From assembly GCA_002420005.1 (NCBI GenBank), contig DIHE01000037.1:462-33004 (forward strand): a stretch of DNA of 32,543 bases. Direction: 5' to 3'. The notes under the pieces were generated by a model. That model saw only the letters and a program-made list of their open reading frames with translations. It made no database searches and had not been told where the DNA came from. Made by a program: the position numbers and the translations under genes. Shown one piece after another: positions 16,000 through 23,838 of the stretch (position 1 is its first letter; every line of letters begins with the position of its first letter). This DNA is from Holophagales bacterium UBA5704 (GTDB lineage: Bacteria; Acidobacteriota; Thermoanaerobaculia; Multivoradales; UBA5704).

Positions 16000-18201
16000 A
16001 TGAGCCAATCCTTTCGGTGCGTGGTCTTCGGCTTGAGCTTCCTGCTTCCGGCCTGCGGCTCGCAAGCCCGGGCACAGGCCGTAGCGGATTTCCCTCCTCT
16101 GCCGCCACCCGCGGAGCTCACCGCCCAGAATGAGGCCGAACGGCAGGCGGGAGCCGTCATCCTCGAGAGCGTCATGGAGCTTTCAGGGCACGTCACCCCC
16201 ACCGGGAACGATCCCTGGACACTCAAGCACCGGCGCATGCGGTATCTGGTGCTCGACGCCCGAGGCGGCGAACAGCTCCGCGAGCACTCCTTTTTCGGCA
16301 CCTCCGGGTCCCAGGGCACCCTCTCGAAAATCCAAGGCCGAACCGTGACGGCACAGGGCGAGGTCATCCCCCTCGATCCCGGCCGCGACGTGCGGAGCCT
16401 GGACGTCAAAGGCCCGGGCGGCAAGGAGTCGGCGCAGACCGTCTTTTTCCCCCATGTCGAGCCGGGAGCCGTTCTCGATCTCCAGTGGAGCGAGACCTCA
16501 CAGGAGGTCCCGGCGTTCCTGGTGGTCCCCCTCCAGGAGATTCTTCCGATTCGCCGGCTGAGCCTCCGCAGCCAAGGTCTGTTGATGAAGATGAGCACCG
16601 GGATGGCCTTGATCCTGAGCGGTCCTCAGTACAGCTATTTCTGGGTCCCGTTTTTCCTCGGCCCGATCCCGCAGCGCGCTCACGCGCGCATCGACGGCGA
16701 ATTCAATCTCCAACTGGAGGTCCGCGATCTCGCGCCGGCCCCGGACGAGCCGTGGAGCCCGGCCCGCGTGCGGACCAACCCTGTGCTCGGCCTGCTGCCC
16801 CGCCCCCTCGGGATCACCGACCGGCGAAACGCCCGCGACTGGCACAAAAACCTGATCTTGTTCGGGCCGCAAGGAGCGCCGCCCGAGGACGTGGAGACGA
16901 GAATCATCGAACGCGACCTCGATCCGGGACAGGCCGTGGTGCGCCTGGACGAGCTGGCCCTCCAGCCCCTGCCGGACTGGCCGGCCGACGACCCGCTCAT
17001 GGCGTCCCACCAGGCGTTCCTCGGGTTGGTCGACTTCCGGTTCGACGATTTTCTCCGGCGCTCCTCGCGCGCGATGGACGCGGCGTCGCTCGCCCGCATG
17101 GCCCCTCCCGACCTCCCGTGGCAGGAGCGCGCCCGGCGCCTCTACGACTATGTGCGCAGCCGCCTCAAGCCGGACCCCGGGGCCGAGCTCGCCAAAGACC
17201 TGAATGACCTCCTGAAAGGCGGCCGGGCTGCAGAAACCGACGTGGTGTTGTACACCCGCTTCCTGCTGGAGAAGGCCGGCATCCCGGCCCGTCCCCTGCT
17301 GGCGCTGAGCAGCCGCGCAACCCCTTTTCAGCCCTTTCTGCCACTGGCCGCGTTCCGGCCACAGCTCCTGCTGGAGGTCGGGCCGGCCGGCGAGACGATC
17401 TATCTTTCCCCCGGAGACCGCTACGCCACGTTCGGCACCTCTCCGGAGGACCTTGCCGGCGGCCTCGCCTTCCGGCAGCCCGCGAAGGGAAAAAAGGAAT
17501 GGACGCTGGCCCGGCTCCCGGCGGACTTGCCGGTGGCCGGCGCGACCCGGATCGAGGCCTCCTCCCGGCTGGACCCGGAGGGCAAGCCCACGGACCTGAC
17601 TCTCGCGGCGACCCTGAAAGACAACGCCGCCCGGGACTTTCGCTGGCAACTGGGCATGCAGAAAGGGGAGACGCTGACCGACGCCGAGCGGCTTCGCCGC
17701 CAGGAGACCCTGCGGCAGTGGGTCGACTCCTGGGTCCAACTGCCCTTGCCGGGAGAGCCGCCGGTCCTCAACCCCGATGAAAAGGTGCGCGAGCCGCTGT
17801 CCTTTACCCTGAAAGTCCCCTGGCAACCCGATCTGCAGCGCGTGGGCGGGCAGATCCTGGTCCCGGCGCTGCCACAGACACCCCTGTTTCAGAACGTCTT
17901 CCACGCCGAGAGCCGCGAGACCCCGCTCTGGTTGCCGGGCGGGCACGTCGAGGTCGCCCTGGCCTGGGAGCTTCCGGCCGGTACCGAGCCTGCGGCGGTC
18001 CCGCCGCGGGTCGAAAAGAGTGGTCCCGGCGGCCTTTCCTATACCCTGGAGGTCGCCTTCCAACCGCCAGCCCTGACCACCCGGCTGACCCTGGACCTGC
18101 CGCGCTTCCTGCCGCGCACCGACTATCCGGCGGTACGGCGATTCTTCGAAGACCTGCAGCGCGCGGCCGAGACGCGGCTGCTGTTGAAAACGGCGGGTTG
18201 A
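16000..18201 (+). CDS. DUF3857-type exported protein, inactive transglutaminase-like
   Basis: A 733-residue exported protein. The start is the ATG at 16000 with a perfect AAGGAGG 6 nt upstream. The N-terminus (MSQSFRCVVFGLSFLLPACG) has a lipobox-like LPAC, so a lipoprotein is likely; cleavage after ARAQA by the normal signal peptidase is the alternative. Residues about 60-320 match the DUF3857 layout ('PGAVLDLQWSETSQ', 'VPLQEILPIRR'), followed by a transglutaminase-like core near 380-500. The catalytic Cys, His and Asp positions, which are intact in the next gene, are replaced here: 'AAETDVVLYTRFLL' for 'SADCKGKVLLLQALL', 'FRPQLLLEV' for 'FDHVVLAIH', and 'YLSPGDRYATFG' for 'LFDPTDSLATLG'. It is probably a non-catalytic paralogue and partner of its neighbour. 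The stop is 2 bp before the next ATG. Confidence 0.8.
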   Translation: MSQSFRCVVFGLSFLLPACGSQARAQAVADFPPLPPPAELTAQNEAERQAGAVILESVMELSGHVTPTGNDPWTLKHRRMRYLVLDARGGEQLREHSFFGTSGSQGTLSKIQGRTVTAQGEVIPLDPGRDVRSLDVKGPGGKESAQTVFFPHVEPGAVLDLQWSETSQEVPAFLVVPLQEILPIRRLSLRSQGLLMKMSTGMALILSGPQYSYFWVPFFLGPIPQRAHARIDGEFNLQLEVRDLAPAPDEPWSPARVRTNPVLGLLPRPLGITDRRNARDWHKNLILFGPQGAPPEDVETRIIERDLDPGQAVVRLDELALQPLPDWPADDPLMASHQAFLGLVDFRFDDFLRRSSRAMDAASLARMAPPDLPWQERARRLYDYVRSRLKPDPGAELAKDLNDLLKGGRAAETDVVLYTRFLLEKAGIPARPLLALSSRATPFQPFLPLAAFRPQLLLEVGPAGETIYLSPGDRYATFGTSPEDLAGGLAFRQPAKGKKEWTLARLPADLPVAGATRIEASSRLDPEGKPTDLTLAATLKDNAARDFRWQLGMQKGETLTDAERLRRQETLRQWVDSWVQLPLPGEPPVLNPDEKVREPLSFTLKVPWQPDLQRVGGQILVPALPQTPLFQNVFHAESRETPLWLPGGHVEVALAWELPAGTEPAAVPPRVEKSGPGGLSYTLEVAFQPPALTTRLTLDLPRFLPRTDYPAVRRFFEDLQRAAETRLLLKTAG

Positions 18202-18203
18202 CC

Positions 18204-20195
18204 ATGCGCCTCCTTGCCTTCCTCCCCGGTCTCGTTGTCGCCGCTCTGGCCACGGCGGCGCACGCCGCGGCCCCTCCCTGGGAATGGGCCGTCCCCTACC
18301 TCGGCCGCCCCCTGCCGGGCGGCTCCTTTCTCGCCGAGGCCGAATGGGTGGCCCTGCGCTCCGAGATCGAGGTCGAGGTGAGAGCCTCCGGAGCTTTGCG
18401 CCGCGTCTTCCGCCAGGTCCTGGCGCCGACCGCCCGCTCGACCGGACAGCTCACGATCTTCACCCCCTACAACGAAAACCAGCGTCTGGTGCCGCCGCAG
18501 CTCTGGGTCCGCAGCGGCCGGCGCACGCGGTCGGTGAGCCTCGCGCAGTCGTTCGCCGACCTGCCGCTCCCCCTCGCGGGGACCGGCCGCGAGCGGCTGT
18601 ACCTCGCCGCCACCGAGAAGCTCGCGCCGGCCGACCTGGCGATCGTGCAATGGGAGGTGATCGACCGCGAACCGTTGCTCGGCGAAGAGGTGCTCGAGCC
18701 CTTCGGCTTCTATCCGGCGGCCGAGTGGGCCGCGCGCGCCTCCGGCGCGGCGGAGGGGGGCGATCCCCCCGAGCTCCGGCTCGTCTTGCCGGGCGCACCG
18801 GCATCCGATCCGCAAGGCGCAGAGGTGGTCCTCCGCGACCTGCCGGCCCTTCTCGACGTCTATGACGAGGAGAACCCTTTCCTTGCGGCGCCTCTCCAGG
18901 CGCTCCCATACGTGCTGCTGCGAACCGGCTCGGCGGCCGGCAAGGACTGGCCGGGCCTGGCGGCGAAAGCGCGGTCCTTCTTCACCGAGGTCCTCGCCGC
19001 CGATCCGCCCGGGGCTTGGACCCCCACGGCCGGCCGGCTCACGGCCGGTGCCTCACCGGGCTTGGACACTGCGGCGCGCCTGGCGTCTTTCGTCCAGTCC
19101 CTGACCTATCGCGACATCGCCTGGGGCCTCGCCTCACACCACCCGGCGCCACCGAGCGAGACCCTGCGCAGCCTCTCCGCCGACTGCAAAGGCAAGGTCC
19201 TCCTCCTCCAGGCCCTGCTGAGCACGGCGGGCATCGAATCCGTCCCTGTCCTTTGTGCCACCGGTGGTTATCAAGACGCGCCGGTGGTCCCCACCTTGCT
19301 CGCGTTCGATCATGTCGTCCTCGCGATCCATCTCCCGGAGTCCGCAGCCGAGCCGGGTGCCCTGACCGGCGGCCCCGGAGAGGGTTGGCTGTTGTTCGAC
19401 CCGACAGACTCTCTGGCAACCCTCGGCCTGCCGCCCTCGAATCTGGAAGGGAGCTCAGGCCTCTGGCTCGGCCCTGGAGGAGGGCTCTTTCCGATTCACA
19501 CCCGCCGGCCGGGCTGCTCCAGCATCGAAGCCGCTCTCGCCGTCGAGCTCTCCTCCTCCGGAGAGGCGCAATGGACGTTGACCGCCACCGGCGACAGCGA
19601 CTTCCGCGCTTCTCTCACCGCGAGCAGCCTCCTTCAGGAGGACGCCGGGCAGCTCCGGCGGCATTTTCAGGACCTGCTCCGGCCGACCTTGCCCGGGCTC
19701 GCGGTCACCGCGGCACGCTTCGAGCCGCCCGATGCCCGGGCCCTCCGGCCGGTGCGCGTCACCCTCGGAGGCTCTCTCCCCGCAGCCTTGCGCCCCGCCG
19801 ACGGAACCCACTTCATGCTCCCCTTCCCGACGACCCTGCTCGGCCAGGTGCTCGGCCTGCCCGCGATCATCCCGGCCCGGCCCCCATCCCAGGAGCGCGC
19901 GCCGGTCCCCTGGCAGGCCGAGCCGCGATATCAGGGAACCTCGCTCTGCCTGCGCGCCGAGCTCTCTCTGACCCTGCCGGCAGGGTGGTCCGTCGTCGCC
20001 CGGCCCGAGCTGCGCCCCATCGCCGCTCCCTGGCTCACGGCCGGGATGGAGGGCGCATCGGCCTGGAGGCTCGACGCCCACATCGCCCGGGGCAGCTTCG
20101 CCCGGGAGAGCACACAACAGCGCCTCGCCGACCTCGAAGCCCTGGCCGCCCTCTTCCGGCAGCCGTTTCTGGTACAGGCGCCCGCATCCCTCTGA
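18204..20195 (+). CDS. DUF3857/transglutaminase-like exported protein
   Basis: A 663-residue exported protein with a type I signal peptide (MRLLAFLPGLVVAALATAAHA). It has the DUF3857 N-terminal domain followed by a transglutaminase-like cysteine-protease fold. The expected triad is present: C328 in 'SADCKGKVLLLQALLSTAGI', H370 in 'FDHVVLAIH' and D399 in 'LFDPTDSLA'. The C-terminal part (about 420-663) is beta-rich and similar in plan to the previous protein. The two genes are separated by 2 bp and clearly arose by duplication. Proteins of this type are common in Bacteroidetes and Acidobacteria, often with no known substrate; cross-linking or cleaving periplasmic peptides is a reasonable guess. 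The ATG at 18204 is preferred to a TTG at 18198. Confidence 0.82.
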   Translation: MRLLAFLPGLVVAALATAAHAAAPPWEWAVPYLGRPLPGGSFLAEAEWVALRSEIEVEVRASGALRRVFRQVLAPTARSTGQLTIFTPYNENQRLVPPQLWVRSGRRTRSVSLAQSFADLPLPLAGTGRERLYLAATEKLAPADLAIVQWEVIDREPLLGEEVLEPFGFYPAAEWAARASGAAEGGDPPELRLVLPGAPASDPQGAEVVLRDLPALLDVYDEENPFLAAPLQALPYVLLRTGSAAGKDWPGLAAKARSFFTEVLAADPPGAWTPTAGRLTAGASPGLDTAARLASFVQSLTYRDIAWGLASHHPAPPSETLRSLSADCKGKVLLLQALLSTAGIESVPVLCATGGYQDAPVVPTLLAFDHVVLAIHLPESAAEPGALTGGPGEGWLLFDPTDSLATLGLPPSNLEGSSGLWLGPGGGLFPIHTRRPGCSSIEAALAVELSSSGEAQWTLTATGDSDFRASLTASSLLQEDAGQLRRHFQDLLRPTLPGLAVTAARFEPPDARALRPVRVTLGGSLPAALRPADGTHFMLPFPTTLLGQVLGLPAIIPARPPSQERAPVPWQAEPRYQGTSLCLRAELSLTLPAGWSVVARPELRPIAAPWLTAGMEGASAWRLDAHIARGSFARESTQQRLADLEALAALFRQPFLVQAPASL

Positions 20196-20244
20196 GCTGC
20201 CGGGTACCGTGGCCGCCAACCTGGCCCGGGGCGCGACAGCTCAG
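20192..20244. terminator. Bidirectional terminator-like structure
   Basis: CTGAGCTG (20192-20199) pairs perfectly with CAGCTCAG (20237-20244), and the inner CCGGG (20200-20204) can pair with CCCGG (20225-20229). It spans the whole 45-bp gap between the convergent DUF3857 and LOG genes and overlaps both stop codons. There is no T-tract. Confidence 0.45.
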
Positions 20245-21200
20245 GGCCGGAACGACTCGATGAACCGGCGCGCCTCGTCGAGCGAGTCGGTGATCCTTAC
20301 GAGCGCCGCGAAATCCGCCGGATGGAAGAGCGAGCGCAGGAGAGGCACGACCGGATGGGTGGTGGTCCAGTAGTCGCTCCCCAGGAGGACCATCGGGCTG
20401 AACACCTTGAACACCCGGTAGTAGTTCTGGGTGGCGTCCTGGAAGATCTCCTGGATCGTCCCGGCCTTGCCCGGAGCGAACACGATGCCCTGGGTGGCGA
20501 TGGCGAGCAGGCCGTCCTCGCGGATGCTGTTCTGGAAGTACTTGGCGATGTGGGTGGCGAACGGGCTCGTCGGCTCATGGCCATAGTGCCAGGTGGGCAC
20601 CGCGAGGCTCTCGCCGGGGGCCTCCAGGCCGCGCCAGATCTCCATCGCCGGACGGTACCAGCCGTGCGCCGCGTGGACCGCCGGAAGGCCGTAGCTCCCG
20701 TCGTCGGCGATCATGTCCTTGAGCATCCCGGGGAGGCTCGGGTGCCCGGCGAGCCGGGCGAGCGCCTCCGGCAACGCGGCGTCCGGCGAGCCGGCGAGCG
20801 CCGCGCCGAGATGGCTCGCCTCCATCGCCCCCGGTCCTCCCCCGCTCGCCACCAGCAATCCGGAGCGGGTGAAGGCGCGCGAGAGCTCGGCGATCTGGGC
20901 ATAGAGCGGCTCGTCGCGACGGAGCTGGTGCGCCCCCATGATCGCCACGCACCGCTTTCCGGCGAGCAGGCCGCGCACCGCCTGGGTGATGGAGTTGTCA
21001 TGGAGGCTCTGCATCATCCCCGCGAAGAAGTTCTCCGTCGCCGCCCGGCCGTCGGAGACGTAGGAGCGGAAGATCTCGAAGTCCCGGGTGCGCACGAAGC
21101 TCGCCGGGTCGAGCGGATCGAAACCGCTCAACAGCTCGTCCGGCGTGTAGAGACCGGGGCGGATCGGTTGGTAGGGAAGCTGGAAACCGCGCATCGTCAT
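20241..21200 (-). CDS. LOG-family Rossmann-fold nucleotide-binding protein
   Basis: A 319-residue protein of the LOG/'lysine decarboxylase-like' superfamily, larger than the usual LOG proteins of about 200 residues. The nucleotide-binding motif 'VASGGGPGAMEASHLGAAL' is present. The second signature PGGxGTxxE appears as 'PGKAGTIQEIFQD', with Lys for the second Gly and the catalytic-type Glu kept. Known members cleave the N-glycosidic bond of nucleoside 5'-monophosphates (LOG, PpnN), and the related SLOG fold binds NAD-derived signals in defence proteins. Whether this one is an enzyme or a sensor cannot be decided from sequence. The ATG at 21200 or the one at 21194 may be used; no good ribosome site is seen. 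It lies 25 bp after the Uma2 gene in one operon. Confidence 0.85.
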   Translation of the reverse strand: MTMRGFQLPYQPIRPGLYTPDELLSGFDPLDPASFVRTRDFEIFRSYVSDGRAATENFFAGMMQSLHDNSITQAVRGLLAGKRCVAIMGAHQLRRDEPLYAQIAELSRAFTRSGLLVASGGGPGAMEASHLGAALAGSPDAALPEALARLAGHPSLPGMLKDMIADDGSYGLPAVHAAHGWYRPAMEIWRGLEAPGESLAVPTWHYGHEPTSPFATHIAKYFQNSIREDGLLAIATQGIVFAPGKAGTIQEIFQDATQNYYRVFKVFSPMVLLGSDYWTTTHPVVPLLRSLFHPADFAALVRITDSLDEARRFIESFRP

Positions 21201-21225
21201 CCGGCCGGGGGGTACAAGGGGTTGG

Positions 21226-22050
21226 TCAGTGGCCGCGCAGCCGGTCGATCTCCGCCCGCAGGCGAACCAGCTCCGCCTCGGCGGCCCGGCGGGCTTCGGC
21301 CTCGCGATCCGCCCGCTCCTCCTGTTCCTCCAGGTTGAGCAGCCTCCGGCCGGTGGCGGCTTCGAACAGAAGGACCCGGTCTCCCGACGCGGCGATCTGG
21401 AACAGCACTCCCGTCGTCTCGGACAACAAGCGCCCCTCGGCGTCCGGCACGATCCGCCGGTACCGGCCCGCGGCGTCGAGGCGATAGCCCAGCAAGGTGT
21501 ACCGGCGCGCGGCCCGCTTGCGGGCCGAGGTGTCCACGATCAGGTACTCGGGAATCCCCACGCTCTCGTAGAGCGCGACCTTCTTCTCCAGGTCGGTCTG
21601 GCGCACCCGGGCGCTCAACGGCGAGACGACCTCCAGGACCAGCGAGGGCCGCACGCCCTCCTTCTGGAGGTCCAGGCTGTCCAGCGGGGTCGGATCGAGG
21701 AGGCCGTGGACGACCGAGACATCCGGTGCAGGCGCCGGCAGCCCGGGACCGAGCAGGTGCTTCAGATCGTGGAAGACGCGCGCCGCGCCCGGCTGCGACT
21801 TGAGCCAGCTGCGCAGGATGACGCTGATCTCGCCGCCCGTGAGGTCATGCCATTCACCCTGGGTCCTCTTGTCGCCGAGCTCCGGGTTGAGAAACAGCTC
21901 CGGCGTGAGCGGAAGCTCCAGCAGCTCCAGCTCGCCGCCCGGGCCTTCCACCCACCGCTGCACCGCGGATCGCTCTTCGAGCGCCTCCACGGCTCCGCCT
22001 CCCGGCTCCCAGGGCTTGGCGGACAGCATCTTCCAGGCAGGCTCGGCCAT
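21226..22050 (-). CDS. Uma2-family (DUF820) putative endonuclease
   Basis: A 274-residue protein with a PD-(D/E)xK nuclease-like fold of the Uma2/DUF820 family, spreading families of unknown role found in cyanobacteria, Chloroflexi and other large bacterial genomes. The core motifs are visible: 'APAPDVSVV', 'PSLVLEVVSPLSA' and 'DLEKKVALYESVGIPEYLIV'. The Asp, Glu and Lys expected in the active site appear to be kept. The last 35 residues form a charged coiled coil ('EEQEERADREAEARRAAEAE'). The ATG at 22050 is only 6 nt after a TATACT -10, so translation is probably leaderless. It shares its promoter block with mutL. Followed closely by the LOG gene. Confidence 0.87.
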   Translation of the reverse strand: MAEPAWKMLSAKPWEPGGGAVEALEERSAVQRWVEGPGGELELLELPLTPELFLNPELGDKRTQGEWHDLTGGEISVILRSWLKSQPGAARVFHDLKHLLGPGLPAPAPDVSVVHGLLDPTPLDSLDLQKEGVRPSLVLEVVSPLSARVRQTDLEKKVALYESVGIPEYLIVDTSARKRAARRYTLLGYRLDAAGRYRRIVPDAEGRLLSETTGVLFQIAASGDRVLLFEAATGRRLLNLEEQEERADREAEARRAAEAELVRLRAEIDRLRGH

Positions 22051-22056
22051 AGGGTG

Positions 22057-22118
22057 AGTATAAGGAGCCGTTCAAGGTCCGTCAAAGATAACGTCTCCCG
22101 ACGATTTCGGGAAGAGAC
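22057..22118 (-). promoter_or_regulatory. Uma2 promoter with conserved upstream inverted repeat (copy 2)
   Basis: TTGACG (22080-22085), a 17-bp spacer and TATACT (22057-22062) on the minus strand, 6 nt before the Uma2 ATG. The inverted repeat has outer arms GTCTC (22093-22097) and GAGAC (22114-22118) and inner arms CCGA (22098-22101) and TCGG (22107-22110). The spacer matches the mutL copy at 13 of 17 positions. Confidence 0.65.
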
Positions 22119-22156
22119 CCACGGGCGCGCAGCGATCCGGTCCCCGGAGGAGGCAG

Positions 22157-22184
22157 TGCCTTCGGGCGTCCCTGCCTTCGGGCG
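22157..22184. repeat. Duplicated 12-mer forming TTCG-loop hairpins
   Basis: TGCCTTCGGGCG occurs at 22157-22168 and 22173-22184. Each copy contains GCC-TTCG-GGC, which folds into a very stable small hairpin. It lies in the 210-bp spacer between the Uma2 promoter and the SDR gene end, with no coding role visible. Confidence 0.5.
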
Positions 22185-22190
22185 GTGGCG

Positions 22191-22231
22191 CCCCTCTCCC
22201 GGCGGGGGATGGGCGGGAGATGGGAGAGGGG
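22191..22231 (-). terminator. Terminator-like hairpin after the SDR gene
   Basis: A perfect 10-bp stem, CCCCTCTCCC (22191-22200) with GGGAGAGGGG (22222-22231), with a 21-base G-rich loop. It starts 30 bp after the SDR stop and separates the TIR operon from the Uma2 promoter. No T-tract is present. Confidence 0.5.
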
Positions 22232-22260
22232 TCGGCGCAGCCCACCGGGCTGTCACTTCA

Positions 22261-22860
22261 TCAGCGAAAGTCCCGCACGTCGAGCACCTCGCCCGTCCGG
22301 GTCCCTTCGACGCTCTCGACGTAAGCCCGGGCCACGGTGGCCGCGGGGAGGCCGCCGGAGCCGTCGCGGCCCATGGCGAGCAGGGTCTCGCGGACCCAGG
22401 TGGGGCTGACCACGTTGACCCGCACCCCGCGCGGCGCTTCGAGGGCGGCGACGCGGGCGAAGCCTTCGAGACCGGCGTTGACCAGCGTGAGCGCCGCGCT
22501 CCCCACCACCGGATACCGGGCAAGGAGCCCGCTGGTCAAAGTGAACGAGCCGCCGTCGCGCACCCGGGCCAGCCCGGCCCGGACGAGGTTCACCTGCCCC
22601 ATCAGCTTGCTGGAGAGGCTGAAGGCGAAATCCTCATCGGTCAGGGATTCCAGGCGGCCGAACCGGCCATCCCCCGCCGCCGAGACGAGGGCGTCGAACG
22701 GCCCCGCGGCGGCATAGAAGCGCTCGATCGATTCTTTCGACGTGATGTCGACCGGAAGGTCTCCTTGCCGATGCGCAGAGACCACCTCATGGCGCTCCGC
22801 CAAGGCCGCCACGACGGCCCGGCCGATGATTCCGGTCGCTCCGATGACGATCACACGCAT
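22261..22860 (-). CDS. Short-chain dehydrogenase/reductase-like protein, atypical active site
   Basis: A 199-residue SDR-fold protein, shorter than the usual 250. The cofactor motif 'GATGIIG' (7-13) and 'SAAG' (60-63) show NAD(P) binding, and 'ALEAPRGVRVNVVSP' (139-153) is the typical late strand. The catalytic serine position is S110, but the Tyr-x3-Lys pair is missing: the segment reads 'SAALTLVNAGLEGF' (121-134). A subset of short SDRs shows the same loss, so it may bind the cofactor without standard oxidoreductase chemistry. It overlaps the GrpB-like gene by 10 bp and is the last gene of the TIR operon. Confidence 0.85.
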   Translation of the reverse strand: MRVIVIGATGIIGRAVVAALAERHEVVSAHRQGDLPVDITSKESIERFYAAAGPFDALVSAAGDGRFGRLESLTDEDFAFSLSSKLMGQVNLVRAGLARVRDGGSFTLTSGLLARYPVVGSAALTLVNAGLEGFARVAALEAPRGVRVNVVSPTWVRETLLAMGRDGSGGLPAATVARAYVESVEGTRTGEVLDVRDFR

Positions 22861-23372
22861 ATGACTCCTCCTGTGAGCGCCAATCTCTCATGGAGGGCCA
22901 GAAAGCCCTCCTTCCCCTCCTGATACTTGGCGACGCTGGTCCCCCCTGCGGCCAGCCGCATCTTGAGATCGGCGTACTCTCTCGCCACTTCGGGATGACC
23001 GATGAGGTAATCCCGGAATGCCAGGTGGCGCACCACTTGGGCATCGCCGGTCTTGAAGGCGTGGAGATGGTGTGTCCGCTGCAAACCGCCCTTCTGGAAG
23101 TAGCGCCGGCCGGTGATGCCGTTCTCGCCCTTGGCCTTGTAACCGAGGGCCTCCAACTCCGGGGTCCTCTCGTCCAGCTCCTGGAGATCCGAGACCTCCA
23201 GCAGGAGATCGATGATCGGCTTGGCCGGCAGACCCGGCACCGCCGTGCTCCCCATGTGGTGGACCTTTACCACGACCCCACCCAGCGCCTCCCGCAGCAG
23301 GGCCTGCTCCGCCTCAAAGCGTTGGGGCCACTCCGGGTTGTAAGCGACCACCTCAAGGACTCTTCGCTCCAT
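22851..23372 (-). CDS. GrpB-family (UPF0157) nucleotidyltransferase-fold protein
   Basis: A 173-residue protein of the GrpB/UPF0157 family, with the polymerase-beta-like NTase fold. 'HHMGSTAVPGLPAKPIIDLL' (38-57) holds the GS signature and the acidic metal site ending in D55. 'LQRTHHLHAF' and 'LAFRDYLIGHPEVAREYADL' are the usual C-terminal family features. The biochemical role is not established. The ATG at 23372 has GGAGGG upstream; a GTG one codon earlier is possible. It lies 52 bp after the first-named TIR gene and overlaps the SDR gene, so it is probably co-transcribed with both. Confidence 0.9.
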   Translation of the reverse strand: MERRVLEVVAYNPEWPQRFEAEQALLREALGGVVVKVHHMGSTAVPGLPAKPIIDLLLEVSDLQELDERTPELEALGYKAKGENGITGRRYFQKGGLQRTHHLHAFKTGDAQVVRHLAFRDYLIGHPEVAREYADLKMRLAAGGTSVAKYQEGKEGFLALHERLALTGGVICV

Positions 23373-23424
23373 CACGCACCCTCCGGTGGGGCCGCCCCCC
23401 CATCAACCCTCATGGTCCACCTCA

Positions 23425-23838
23425 TCAACCTCGGTAACCCAGGCCCCAGACGCGCAGAAGCTCCCGGCAACCAGCCGGGAACTCCTGCTGAAAATCCACC
23501 CACTGAAAGTTACGCAACGTCCAGGAGAGCTTCTTGTACTCCGCCGGTTGGTGGTCTACCACACAGATGTGGCCCTCGTAGGGCTTTTCCTGGAGCGCAT
23601 ACAAAAGCTCGTGCTTCACCCACCTCGAATCGACAGCTGCCGGGGACAACACCAAGAGAAACCAGTCACAGCGGGAAAGAGCTGCGCCGATCTCGTCGTG
23701 CCACTGTTGGGCGCCGACGATGTTCCGCCTGCTGTACCAGAAGGGAAGGCCGTGAGCCTGGAGGACGTCACCGATCCTCGTGGCAAACTCTCGGTCTTCG
23801 GAAGAATGGGAAAGAAAAATCTCAGTGGGCAGCGGCAT
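23425..23838 (-). CDS. Small stand-alone TIR-domain protein (downstream copy)
   Basis: A 137-residue protein that is essentially one TIR_2 domain. Landmarks are 'TEIFLSHSSEDREFATRIGD' (5-24), 'GLPFWYSRRNIVGAQQWHDE' (30-49), 'FLLVLSPAAVDSRWVKHEL' (60-78) and a C-terminal 'LSWTLRNFQWVDFQ'. E77 in SRWVKHE is at the position of the catalytic glutamate of NAD-cleaving TIR domains such as SARM1 and ThsB-like proteins. I use the ATG at 23838, where the domain begins. ATGs at 23862 and further upstream would extend it, and no clear ribosome site decides. It overlaps the end of the upstream TIR gene by 17 bp, which suggests coupled translation. Cytoplasmic; probable NADase or NAD-derived signal maker (inference). 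Confidence 0.87.
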   Translation of the reverse strand: MPLPTEIFLSHSSEDREFATRIGDVLQAHGLPFWYSRRNIVGAQQWHDEIGAALSRCDWFLLVLSPAAVDSRWVKHELLYALQEKPYEGHICVVDHQPAEYKKLSWTLRNFQWVDFQQEFPAGCRELLRVWGLGYRG

